Assembly: GCA_000739515.1 (NCBI GenBank)
Contig: DF820460.1
Span: 364,125 to 416,131 of the forward strand
Direction: 5' to 3'
DNA from: Candidatus Moduliflexus flocculans
GTDB taxonomy: Bacteria > Moduliflexota > Moduliflexia > Moduliflexales > Moduliflexaceae
DNA length: 52,007 nucleotides
Shown: positions 35,168 to 42,916 of the stretch, in pieces
How the letters are laid out: the number at the start of each line of letters is the position of its first letter
Numbering within the stretch: position 1 is the first letter of the stretch
Notes under the pieces: model-generated
Database searches by the model: none
Seen by the model: the letters and a program-made list of their open reading frames with translations, nothing else
Told to the model about the DNA's origin: nothing
Position numbers and translations under genes: made by a program

Positions 35168-36253
35168 ATGAGACAACGCGACGTATATTATCATCTTGCA
35201 ATAGTAAGTATAGCATTATTCGCCATGTCTCCGGTCTATTCAAGTGCTGAAGAAGAAAATTATTATGATGTTTTTTCCCCTATGACTAACTATTGCAAAA
35301 CACCACCGAACTCTAAACAACTCTTCATTGGACAGATTGAGAATACTGAAGAGATCGCGGTAATCCTCGATAGTCATAATACAGGATACTTTGAGTTGAT
35401 GGCTTGTCTAACCCCAAAGACACGATGCCAATATGGGCGTGGATCGATTAAAATCACTAAAAAAGAAGCCAGTAAGATCACGTTACAGGTATATGGGGAA
35501 GATACCGAGAATAATACGGACGAAGAATCTCAATCAGAACCGCAGATTGTCAGCACATTTTCTGGAAGAATGGAGCAAGAAGGAGAGCAATTTGTCGGAA
35601 CATGGTATAGTAATTCGACTCCTCAGGGAATTCCATTTCTGCTATGGAAGGTTGCAGAATACTCTCTTGCTGGACGGATAGAAGGTCAAGCATTCTATCG
35701 CGTTCAAACGACACGTCATTTCACGGATGAACAACGGGTATCAGAGATTGTCCGTAGTGGTTTAGTCAGTTCGAGATCGTGTGTAAATGAAAATGAAGAA
35801 GAGTCCTATGAAACGGATTATCGGCTATATTATGATTCCCCTCTTTTTCTGAGCATGTATTACGCGTTCCATCGGTGGTATGCAGGTGGTCCTGCCCACG
35901 GGGAACTTTCATCCCGTGCCTATAATGTGCTCTTTTCATCAACAGGGTTACGGGAAGTCACGCTATGGGAACTCCTCGATGAAAAAGAGGCCGTGGATAT
36001 TTTATCCAACGCATGCATCAAAGGGCTTCAAACTCAAGAAGCGAGGGATGTCGTTGAAGGAACGTTCACCGCATTTTCAAAAGAATTTTTTAATGACTTT
36101 GCCATCCATCCTCACGGTGTCACGATTATTTTTGCGCCTGAAGTGGTAAGTTCCTATCAAGCAGGATGGTTTGACGTCACAATTCCGTTTGAGCAACTGA
36201 AACAGGTTTTGAATTATAACCATCCTATTGTCAAGCAACTTCTCGCGAAGTGA
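35168..36253 (+). CDS. Secreted DUF3298-like protein, possible integron cassette gene
   Basis: ATG 35168 (MRQRDVYYHLAIVSIALFA) follows GAGGTACAT and begins a clear signal peptide; ATG 35144 lacks a ribosome binding site. The 361-residue protein is probably exported. The C-terminal part (about 225-355), with YYAFHRWYAGGPAHG, LWELLDE and a final WFDVTIPFEQLKQVL, resembles DUF3298, found in RsiV-like and other envelope proteins; the N-terminal half is unrecognised. Codon use is visibly more A+T-rich than neighbouring genes. It is followed by an attC-like hairpin and then the IS630 element, and preceded by GTTAG at 35081, so it may have arrived as a gene cassette. A lysozyme-inhibitor-like role is only a possibility. 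Confidence 0.75.
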   Translation: MRQRDVYYHLAIVSIALFAMSPVYSSAEEENYYDVFSPMTNYCKTPPNSKQLFIGQIENTEEIAVILDSHNTGYFELMACLTPKTRCQYGRGSIKITKKEASKITLQVYGEDTENNTDEESQSEPQIVSTFSGRMEQEGEQFVGTWYSNSTPQGIPFLLWKVAEYSLAGRIEGQAFYRVQTTRHFTDEQRVSEIVRSGLVSSRSCVNENEEESYETDYRLYYDSPLFLSMYYAFHRWYAGGPAHGELSSRAYNVLFSSTGLREVTLWELLDEKEAVDILSNACIKGLQTQEARDVVEGTFTAFSKEFFNDFAIHPHGVTIIFAPEVVSSYQAGWFDVTIPFEQLKQVLNYNHPIVKQLLAK

Positions 36254-36292
36254 ACAGTAGGTGTGCATGGCAATGAAGGACAATGTGTGGCT

Positions 36293-36404
36293 GCTAACGA
36301 CCTGCTTGCACCGGATCCCAAAGGGCGGGCGGGAAAATCCGGTGGTATTTCTTCGGGGTTGGGTTGCGCCCGCCCTTTGTGCCTGGTGAAGCAGGGCGTT
36401 AGGA
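36293..36404 (+). other. Integron attC-like recombination hairpin
   Basis: GCTAACG at the left pairs with CGTTAG at the right end (GTTAGGA, 36398-36404), as the R boxes of an attC site do. Inside, CCTGCTTGCACC pairs with GGTGAAGCAGG with one unpaired base, as L boxes do, separated from the R boxes by a mismatch. A long inner stem AAAGGGCGGGCG/CGCCCGCCCTTT follows. It lies 40 bases after the stop of 35168-36253, the usual place for attC in a gene cassette. Confidence 0.5.
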
Positions 36405-36414
36405 CTCGTGTAAA

Positions 36415-37554
36415 TAATACCAATTGTGTTTGAAAAGATCATAAATTATTCCAATACACCAGTCAGGGCGTCACGAATCCACGCCCACCCTGCCAGCCGT
36501 TGAATGCGTGCTGGAGACGCATTCAATTCGCGAAGCGCTCGTTCGACCGCCTCTCGTTTGGCCTCCAGCGTCCCGTACACGACGCCTTCAATCTGGCTGC
36601 GCAGCCATTCGAACACCCGCTCGGCGGGGTTCAGTTCTGGCGAATAGGCCGGTTGTTCGATCCGATGCACGGAGATCGCGTCATCGGCCGCTCCGCCATG
36701 GCCTCGCGCGCGATCCCACACCACCGTCGAGAGCCCCTGGTCGCCCCACTGAGAGACCACCCCCGCCAACGCCCGGCTTGTCATGTCTGACGTCCAATCC
36801 CACCAGAGCCGACCGCTCACCCCATTGACGGCGAGCACCAGATACTGCCACTGATACACATATTCGACTGCCTGAACCACCTTCCCCCCATACTCGCCGT
36901 GTTTGCCCAATCAGCCCGACTCGCATCTCATCCGCCCACGCCAGCCCGCGAGACGTCGTCAGCCCGATGGCCTCCAGTTCGGCGCGGAGCCCCCTTTTTT
37001 CCATGTGGCCTGTTCCTCCTCTGAGGCCTTCGGGTTGCGGGGACGGGGTCCCTTTTTCTTCAGTCGGAGTCGGAGAAACACCCCACGCATTCCTCCGTAG
37101 GTAGACGCCACCCCCTACTGATCGAGCCCCCACTGCATGGCGTCCCACCGTGTCCGAAATGCCCCTGTGTCGGCCTGTGCCTTCAGCGCCTGGGTCTGAG
37201 CGGCGGTCAGTTTGGCAGGGGATCCCCCGCCCTGACGGTGACAGGTGACCTCGGTCAATCCGCCTTGCCGATACCATCTCACCCAGGGTTGCACCGTCCG
37301 GTAGGCCATCCCTGTCAAGCTGGCGACCTCCTCAAGCGACCGCCCGTCTCGTAACAGCCATAACGCCTGAAGGCGGGTTCGCAGACGCGGATCGGCCGCC
37401 TGGTGATACGCCTGAAATACTTCTTCTTGACTGTGTTGCCATTCGCACTGCCATTTCCGTCCCATGATCTGCTCCTCCTCCGAGAACAGACGGGGAGAAA
37501 CCGTCTCGCATGTCAAGAGAATTTATGATCATAATTACCGCAATTGGTATTATA
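36415..37554 (-). mobile_element. IS630-family insertion sequence, decayed
   Basis: About 1140 bases are bounded by TAATACCAATTG (36415-36426) with GATCATAAATT inside (36437-36447), and at the other end by AATTTATGATC (37520-37530) with CAATTGGTATTA (37541-37552). The ends are inverted repeats and begin with TA, the target used by IS630/Tc1-mariner elements. It carries one disrupted transposase gene. Family B repeats in the window share these ends. Confidence 0.85.
36446..37465 (-). pseudogene. IS630-family DDE transposase, interrupted by a stop and two frameshifts
   Basis: The first part (to 37115) starts MGRKWQCEWQHSQEE at 37465 and contains a helix-turn-helix region with LTGMAYRTVQPWVRWY. 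It is cut by an in-frame TAG right after MQWGLDQ at 37115-37117. The same frame continues to a run of six A and five G (36990-37000), where reading moves to the -1 frame carrying GLAWADEMRVGLIGQTRRVW with the first catalytic Asp. At a run of six G (36884-36889) it returns to the original frame for VVWDRARGHGG (second Asp) and ELNPAERVFEWLRSQ (Glu). All DDE residues survive, so decay is recent. A-run slippage is sometimes programmed in this family, but the TAG argues for inactivity. Confidence 0.85.
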
Positions 37555-37643
37555 TACCGCGATGGAACTGTATAAAATGCGCAAGTTCTCAATGGGCAAG
37601 GCAATTGAAACAGTTTTTGCATAAAAAGACGAAAACGTAAGCG

Positions 37644-38669
37644 ATGTCTGAACAGAAGATTACCTTAGCGCATGGCAGCGGCGGACAACTGACGCATGAT
37701 TTGATCAAGCATCTGTTTGTCCGCCATTTTGCGAATCCGCATTTGTCGCGCTTGACGGACGCGGCGGTGCTGTCGCTCCCTGACACGCGGATTGCGTTGA
37801 CGACCGACAGCTACGTGATTCGTCCGCTGTTTTTTCCAGGCGGCAATATCGGCAAGCTCGCGGTGTGCGGCACGGTGAACGATGTGGCGGTAATGGGCGC
37901 GAAGCCGCTCTATCTGACATGCGGCCTGATCATCGAGGAGCAATTCGACTACGAGACGCTAGAACAGATTGTTGCGTCAATGGCGCACACGGCGCGTGAG
38001 GCGGGCGTCGAAATTGTGATCGGCGACACGAAGGTGATCGAGCGCGGCAGCGGGGACGGCCTCTTTATCAATACCGCCGGGATCGGCGTTTGTTATTATC
38101 AGTTTCCACCCACCATCGAGATTGGCGATAAAATTATGATTAACGGCACGCTCGGCGATCATGAAATCGCGGTGCTTTCCGCCCGGCAGAATTTAGGATT
38201 CGATGTCGATGTCGCGAGCGATTGCGCCTCGTTAGCCGGTTTGATCGGACATGTTCTGAAAGCGTATTCATCCGTCAAATTCATGCGCGACCCGACGCGC
38301 GGCGGATTGGCGACGGTGTTGAATGAAATCGTCGAAGGGCAACCCTTCGGCATCGCCCTTGACGAAACGGACATTCCGATGAAAGACGCGGTGCGAGGAA
38401 TCTGCGCGTTGTTAGGCTTCGACCCGCTTTATCTTGCGAATGAAGGAAAAGTCGTGCTTGTGGTCAGCGCCGCCGACGCGCCCCGCCTGCTTGAGACGAT
38501 GCGAGCGCATCCGTTGGGGCGGGACAGCCGCATCATCGGCGAAGTCGTCGAAGCGCCGCAAGGATTGGTGTATTTACGCACGAATATCGGCGGCAAGCGC
38601 GTCGTGGATATGCCCGTCGGCACGCAACTTCCAAGAAGCGGAGACCTCACAGGTTTTGAAAACCTGTGA
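37644..38669 (+). CDS. hypE: Hydrogenase maturation factor HypE with altered C-terminus
   Basis: HypE dehydrates a thiocarboxamide on its own C-terminal cysteine to a thiocyanate, giving the CN ligands of [NiFe]-hydrogenase. Here the AIR-synthase-like fold is complete: HGSGGQLTHDLI at the start, GTVNDVAVMGAKP near 75, FMRDPTRGGLATVLNEI near 215 and an ending DMPVGTQLPR. The family normally finishes with PRIC; here LPR is followed by ten residues (SGDLTGFENL) encoded by a family A palindrome, and the cysteine is gone. The enzyme is therefore predicted not to function in the usual way. No other hyp or hydrogenase gene is in the window. The ribosome binding site before ATG 37644 is weak. Confidence 0.88.
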   Translation: MSEQKITLAHGSGGQLTHDLIKHLFVRHFANPHLSRLTDAAVLSLPDTRIALTTDSYVIRPLFFPGGNIGKLAVCGTVNDVAVMGAKPLYLTCGLIIEEQFDYETLEQIVASMAHTAREAGVEIVIGDTKVIERGSGDGLFINTAGIGVCYYQFPPTIEIGDKIMINGTLGDHEIAVLSARQNLGFDVDVASDCASLAGLIGHVLKAYSSVKFMRDPTRGGLATVLNEIVEGQPFGIALDETDIPMKDAVRGICALLGFDPLYLANEGKVVLVVSAADAPRLLETMRAHPLGRDSRIIGEVVEAPQGLVYLRTNIGGKRVVDMPVGTQLPRSGDLTGFENL

Positions 38670-38674
38670 GGTCT
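38642..38674. repeat. Family A palindrome, copy 5, forming the end of hypE
   Basis: AGACCTCACAGGTTTT and its exact complement flank a single G. The left half encodes the last residues of the hypE frame and the right half contains its TGA stop (38667-38669). It ends four bases before the stop of the convergent btaB, so it may also serve as a bidirectional terminator. Confidence 0.9.
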
Positions 38675-38677
38675 GGA

Positions 38678-39319
38678 TTATGCGCGGCGCTCGCCGAGAA
38701 ACAGGAAATACGTCCAGAGGCCGCGATATGCAGGGCAGATTTTTTGCGTTACGGGTTGAAAGCGTTCGGTCAATTTCGGCAGCAGGTGGGCGTCCAGCCG
38801 GACGTGATTGAGCGCCATCCATTTTTTATAGGCGCGGAACGGGCTGTCGTGAAAATCTACTACCGCCATGAGGCCACCGGGCGCAAGATCGCGGGCGGCG
38901 CAATCAATCACGCCTTCCCAGCCCGGATTCATCATGGAAAGCGAATAGGAGCAGAGAATCAGGTCGAATGGATTGTCGGGCGCAAGCGGCTGCTCATAAG
39001 GCTTTGACACGAACGTCACGCGCTGCGGCATGGCCGCGAATTTTTTGCGAGCGACTTTCAACATCGCGTCAGCAAGATCGATCCCGGTCAGTTCCGCCTG
39101 CGGAAAGAGCCGCGCCATCCGCGCGAGATTTTTGCCCGTGCCGCAGCCGATTTCCAAAATGCGGGCGGGCGCCCGCGCATTGTGAATCTCGGTGATTATC
39201 TCGTTTCGCCCGAACAAAAATGTCCAGCGCGTCGCATCATAAATTTTCGAATGAAGGCGATAATATTGTTGAAGCCATTGCGTTTGGCCTGTTTGCGCCG
39301 TCATTTTCTGCGTGTTCAT
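38678..39319 (-). CDS. btaB: BtaB-like S-adenosylmethionine-dependent N-methyltransferase
   Basis: The true start is ATG 39319 (MNTQKMTAQTGQTQW), with AAAGGAA upstream; the longer frame merely runs antisense through btaA. The 213-residue class I methyltransferase has motif I ILEIGCGTG near residue 66, GIDLADAML as the acidic strand-2 loop, and DLILCSYSLSMM. N-terminal YYRLHSKIYDATRW is typical of BtaB and PmtA-like lipid methyltransferases. BtaB methylates diacylglyceryl-homoserine three times to give the betaine lipid DGTS. The assignment rests on the adjoining btaA, 14 bases upstream in the same operon. Confidence 0.88.
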   Translation of the reverse strand: MNTQKMTAQTGQTQWLQQYYRLHSKIYDATRWTFLFGRNEIITEIHNARAPARILEIGCGTGKNLARMARLFPQAELTGIDLADAMLKVARKKFAAMPQRVTFVSKPYEQPLAPDNPFDLILCSYSLSMMNPGWEGVIDCAARDLAPGGLMAVVDFHDSPFRAYKKWMALNHVRLDAHLLPKLTERFQPVTQKICPAYRGLWTYFLFLGERRA

Positions 39320-39333
39320 AACATTCCTTTCGC

Positions 39334-40518
39334 TCAGCGCACTTCTGTCAGATGAAGGCTGCCATACGTGCCGACGCGATCCTGACGATGCAACGGCTCG
39401 GTTCGTTCCGGGAAAAATCGGAGCGACGCCGTCACCCAGTCTGGCAAAAAATGCAGATGTTCGCTGGCCGATCGCATCAAAATTTTCGTTCCGGCGCGGC
39501 TGCATTCCAAAATGCGCCGCCATTCTTCTTCCAACAGATCGCGATGATACGAGGCCAGCCAGTCTTGATGATCCAACAGCACGAAATGCGAATACGCGGC
39601 GGGATGCGCTTGTAAAAATTGCGTGATCGTGCTGGTATGTGTCATAATGCGTTCGCGCCGTTCTCGAAGCAAGGAAAAATATTCCGGTTTCAGATAATTC
39701 GGGCAGCAAGCAGGCGTATATGAGCCAGACAAATAGACGCGCCAGAAATAGTTGTCATGCATCAAAACTTCCGTGAACACATGCCGCACTTTATCGCGCA
39801 CGTAGGCGACCAGGCCGCCGGGATATTGCTCGACGATCAAGCGGATTTGCGCTTTCGGCACGCCGAACATCGCCATGACCACCGGATGTTTGATCAGCCA
39901 GCGATGAAAGGCGTTCCAGAGTTGATGCTCGATGGTGGCGTAAAGCGAGCGCTGTTCCGTCAACGTCTGCGTTTCTAATAACGCGAACAAAAACGCCTTG
40001 ATATTGCGCTCAAGGCGCGAAATAACATTCATGAAGAGCCAGGCGAAACTGCCAGACGTGCCGTGATAATAAAACGACGGTTTGAGGCGCGTCCGCTCGA
40101 AATAGCTGATATGTTTATCCCAATAGGCCTGCGCGTATGACGGCAACGCGGCGCGAATCTGTTCATATATCTGTTGATAGGCCGCATGAAAGCCTTCGCC
40201 GAACATTTTGAAAAGGTGTTCGAAATGCCCCGCCTCAAACAGTGCAAGTTTCAACTGAAGCAGCGCATTCTGGCGCGGATTGACATCCACAGCATGAATC
40301 GCCGCCGGCGAATCGAGCAGATAATCCAGCGCATTACAGCCGGCACTGGTAATCATCACCACGCGGCTATCTGATTGAAGTTGCAGGAGTTGGCGGTCGA
40401 GGCGCGGGTCTTCCCAGCAGGTGTTGTAAATGAGGTAACGGTTATGAATGCTGTGAAAAAACGCATTATGTGCGCGTGTCATCCAGTGTTGCGCCACGGA
40501 AAGCGTGTTCATCGTCAT
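39334..40518 (-). CDS. btaA: BtaA-like diacylglycerol 3-amino-3-carboxypropyltransferase
   Basis: This 394-residue DUF3419 protein moves the aminocarboxypropyl group of S-adenosylmethionine to diacylglycerol, making diacylglyceryl-homoserine. The hallmark LIYNTCWEDPRLDRQLL is at about residue 28, followed by MITSAGCNALDYLL and AVDVNPRQNALLQLKLA, the SAM-binding region, and a large central helical domain. It is the first gene of a btaA-btaB operon on the minus strand. No clear ribosome binding site precedes ATG 40518. In known bacteria this pathway replaces phospholipids under phosphate limitation; I found no convincing PHO box upstream, but a hairpin with GTCGAG/CTCGAC arms lies at 40538-40556. 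Confidence 0.92.
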   Translation of the reverse strand: MTMNTLSVAQHWMTRAHNAFFHSIHNRYLIYNTCWEDPRLDRQLLQLQSDSRVVMITSAGCNALDYLLDSPAAIHAVDVNPRQNALLQLKLALFEAGHFEHLFKMFGEGFHAAYQQIYEQIRAALPSYAQAYWDKHISYFERTRLKPSFYYHGTSGSFAWLFMNVISRLERNIKAFLFALLETQTLTEQRSLYATIEHQLWNAFHRWLIKHPVVMAMFGVPKAQIRLIVEQYPGGLVAYVRDKVRHVFTEVLMHDNYFWRVYLSGSYTPACCPNYLKPEYFSLLRERRERIMTHTSTITQFLQAHPAAYSHFVLLDHQDWLASYHRDLLEEEWRRILECSRAGTKILMRSASEHLHFLPDWVTASLRFFPERTEPLHRQDRVGTYGSLHLTEVR

Positions 40519-40987
40519 TGTAATATGATAACGCCTGTCGAGAAAAAAACTCGACCGAAACGCAATAGTGTTTAACGTTGATAAAATGCAAGGAGATAGA
40601 ATCTTTCTTCAGACGATTCTACGCATTATTTATCAGAAGATAAGCGTTTTTTTAGGGTTGTGTTAGAATAGACATTATCGGAAATAAGAATTTCTCACAC
40701 AACGACGTTAAGCCCGAGATAGTATTCTTTTCGCAATTTTAGCTTAAAAGATTTTTCTTAAAGATGTTAATATTTGCATAAAAATAAAAAATATTTCTAA
40801 TAACATCTGTTAATTCTTGACACAGGAAATTTGGTCATGCTGCTATGCCATAACGTGAGAATAATCAGATGGTTATCACGTTTATTTTGTTGTTACATTC
40901 TATAAACCACTTTTTCAAGACCGCCGGGATGATTGATGACAATGATCCGGTTGTCCTGTCTAACCACAGATACAGGAGAATATTCTG
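40519..40987. other. Divergent intergenic region between btaA and a lipoprotein gene
   Basis: The 469 bases hold a hairpin GTCGAG-A7-CTCGAC (40538-40556) and a lone family D arm AGAATAGACATTATCGGAAA (from 40665). An A+T-rich stretch follows, and a possible promoter for the lipoprotein gene has TTGACA at 40817-40822 and TGCTAT 18 bases later. No gene is visible. Confidence 0.45.
40663..40688. repeat. Family D single arm
   Basis: It matches the left arm at 10648-10673 with one difference (ATTATC for ATTATT), and no opposing arm is nearby. A lone terminal repeat could mark the scar of a deleted element. Confidence 0.6.
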
Positions 40988-41701
40988 ATGAAACGCCAGT
41001 TTATTGCCTCAATGACATGTTGCTTTCTCGTCTTATTTATCGGGGTGTCCGGTTGTTCAAATTCAAGTGATTCCGACACCAAAGTGGTGCGAACCGGCCA
41101 AACTTCAGCGGGGAGACATTTTTCAGTCATCGAAGATGGCGGAAAGGTGAATCTGCTGATTGATGGCGAAAGCGTTATGACACTTGGAAGCAAGACTCCT
41201 CAGACAGTCTATGTTGACACGATCCAAGTCATCGAATCTGGCGGAACGCCCAATTTGCTGCATATTGATTGGGATGGCGATAGTAACGACGCACGAGGAT
41301 ATCGCAACCAACGCAATTATTATCTCGTTGTTCCTGCTGGCAAGGCGACAACAGTCTTGATCAAAGGGAATAACAGCTTAAATTTTTATAACGGGATGAA
41401 CAACGAAAATGGCAGTGGTTCATATCAATTAACCTTTGAAGGCAGCAAACTGCGCCTGGTTGAGAATGAGGTGTCATTCAATAAAACCGATACGTGCTAC
41501 AAAGAAGAAAAACGTTTGACTCGTGAATTTGAGATGACAAGCGCCACCGCTCAATTGACGTATTGTCAAGAAGAGTACCGCACGACAACGCTTGCGCTTG
41601 ATCGATGCGCTGAAATTGACAATGCCCTCCAAAATGCGCCCTGGGCATGGGCGAACCTCTCAGAAGAGGTCAGAGGGCAAAAATGTCCGGCCATTCGGTA
41701 A
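40988..41701 (+). CDS. Hypothetical lipoprotein
   Basis: AGGAGAATATTCTG precedes ATG 40988. The signal peptide ends in the lipobox GVSGC (Cys 23), followed by a Ser/Asp-rich linker, so the protein is probably lipidated and anchored in the envelope. Of 237 residues, positions 40-160 are predicted beta-rich, with GKVNLLIDGESVMTLG and an acidic DWDGDSNDARG loop that could bind calcium. The last 60 residues contain four cysteines (near 178, 206, 216 and 235) that may form disulfides. I do not recognise the family. It is a single gene with its own terminator-like hairpin. Confidence 0.75.
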   Translation: MKRQFIASMTCCFLVLFIGVSGCSNSSDSDTKVVRTGQTSAGRHFSVIEDGGKVNLLIDGESVMTLGSKTPQTVYVDTIQVIESGGTPNLLHIDWDGDSNDARGYRNQRNYYLVVPAGKATTVLIKGNNSLNFYNGMNNENGSGSYQLTFEGSKLRLVENEVSFNKTDTCYKEEKRLTREFEMTSATAQLTYCQEEYRTTTLALDRCAEIDNALQNAPWAWANLSEEVRGQKCPAIR

Positions 41702-41711
41702 TGTATTAACA

Positions 41712-41739
41712 AAGGGACAACAGGCGACTGTTGCCCTTG
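41712..41739 (+). terminator. Hairpin after the lipoprotein gene
   Basis: AAGGG and CAACAG pair with CTGTTG and CCCTT around a GCGA loop, with one bulged A. It is ten bases past the stop. There is no strong T tract, so termination is only probable. Confidence 0.45.
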
Positions 41740-41845
41740 AAATGCTCGCAATCTCCCTGTTGAGAGTCTTCAATTTTCCCAATCCTTGACAACCCATCCG
41801 CTTCGGGACTTTGGACGCTGAAATCGCAATTATCAGGCATCCCCG

Positions 41846-41926
41846 CGCCGCAGCCGATTTCTAAAATGCGGGCGGGGGCGTCCGCGCATTGTGAATTTCG
41901 GCGAGCATCTCGTTTCGCCCGAAACT
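41846..41926 (-). pseudogene. Fragment of a btaB-like methyltransferase gene
   Basis: About 80 bases closely match 39136-39213 within btaB, in the same orientation, with about eight substitutions and a small indel. The complement encodes FGRNEMLAEIHNAR, then shifts frame before the motif I sequence ILEIGCG. It is a relic of a duplicated or transferred btaB copy. The remainder of the 314-base gap 41702-42015 contains the hairpin above and nothing else I can support. Confidence 0.75.
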
Positions 41927-42015
41927 TTCATTGTCAAGTCAATCGCTGATGTTTAAAGGTTGACACCGTACCCGGTCTTGAATAGCAAGGAATAAATTAA
42001 CAAGGAGGAAACGCT

Positions 42016-42906
42016 ATGAAATTTGTCAATCCGCGCAATGATGTCGCGTTCAAGAAAATTTTCGGCAACGAAGAACACACAGAAATTTTGATTTCGTTTT
42101 TGAATGCCGTTCTCGATCTAACTGGCGATAAAGAAATTCAATCCATCGAATTGCTGAATCCCTATCAAGCGCCACGTCTTGAGATATTGAAATATACCTT
42201 GCTCGACGTTCGCGCCAAAGATAAACGGGGCGTCACGTTTATTGTCGAAATGCAGGTGGAGCGTGTCGAAGGCTTGCGCAAACGCTTTGCCTATTACGCG
42301 GCTAAAGCCTATGTATCGCAAATCGAGCGCGGCGACGAATACCCCAGGCTGAATCAGGTCATCTTTATCGGCATTTTGAATTTCAACGAATTCGAGACGC
42401 CGCACTATCTCACGCGCATTCAATGGTTGAATACCGCCACCTATCAGCAAGAATTGAAAGATATCGAATTCAACTTTATCGAATTGCCTAAATTTACAGT
42501 TCCGGAAGAGCGTTTGGCGACGAATCTTGAAAAATGGCTCTATTTCCTGAAACATGCCGATGAATTGGCGGTTATCCCGGAGAACGCTGATAATGTCGCG
42601 TTACGCGCCGCATATAACATCGCTGATCAGTTTGGCTGGACAAAAGACGAATTAGAGGTGTATGATTACTGGAGCATCAAAGAACAAGATGAAATCGGCG
42701 CGATTCAATATGCCTTGCGAACTGGCACAGAAGAAGGCATGCGGCGAGGTATGCAACAAGGTATTCAACAGGGCATTCAGCAAGGCGAAGCGCGCAAAGC
42801 GTTGAATACCGCCCGCAAAATGCTGGCGAAAGGGTATGCGGTGGCGGATATTTGCGAACTGACCGGCCTGACGCCCGAAGATATCGCCGCGCTCGCAGCC
42901 GCCTGA
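42016..42906 (+). CDS. Rpn-family PD-(D/E)XK nuclease (putative transposase type)
   Basis: AAGGAGGAAACGCT precedes ATG 42016. The 296-residue protein begins NPRNDVAFKKIFGNEEHTEIL, the standard Rpn/PDDEXK-transposase opening. It carries LDVRAKDKRGVTFIVEMQVE near residue 60, where the Asp and the E-x-Q form the catalytic core. The C-terminus has a GMRRGMQQGIQQGIQQG repeat linker and then a small helical region. Related E. coli Rpn proteins promote RecA-independent recombination, and shorter internally started forms can act as inhibitors. Such genes are common in repeat-rich genomes. It is ten bases upstream of mfd on the same strand and probably cotranscribed. Confidence 0.88.
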   Translation: MKFVNPRNDVAFKKIFGNEEHTEILISFLNAVLDLTGDKEIQSIELLNPYQAPRLEILKYTLLDVRAKDKRGVTFIVEMQVERVEGLRKRFAYYAAKAYVSQIERGDEYPRLNQVIFIGILNFNEFETPHYLTRIQWLNTATYQQELKDIEFNFIELPKFTVPEERLATNLEKWLYFLKHADELAVIPENADNVALRAAYNIADQFGWTKDELEVYDYWSIKEQDEIGAIQYALRTGTEEGMRRGMQQGIQQGIQQGEARKALNTARKMLAKGYAVADICELTGLTPEDIAALAAA

Positions 42907-42916
42907 TTCATTTGCT

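Noticed and set aside
39320..39709. N-terminal extension of the btaB frame by 130 codons
   Set aside because: The extra part is antisense to the end of btaA, is low-complexity and matches no methyltransferase; ATG 39319 has a ribosome binding site.
40530..40620. PHO box upstream of btaA
   Set aside because: Only a single partial CTGTC match was found; two well-spaced direct repeats are needed.
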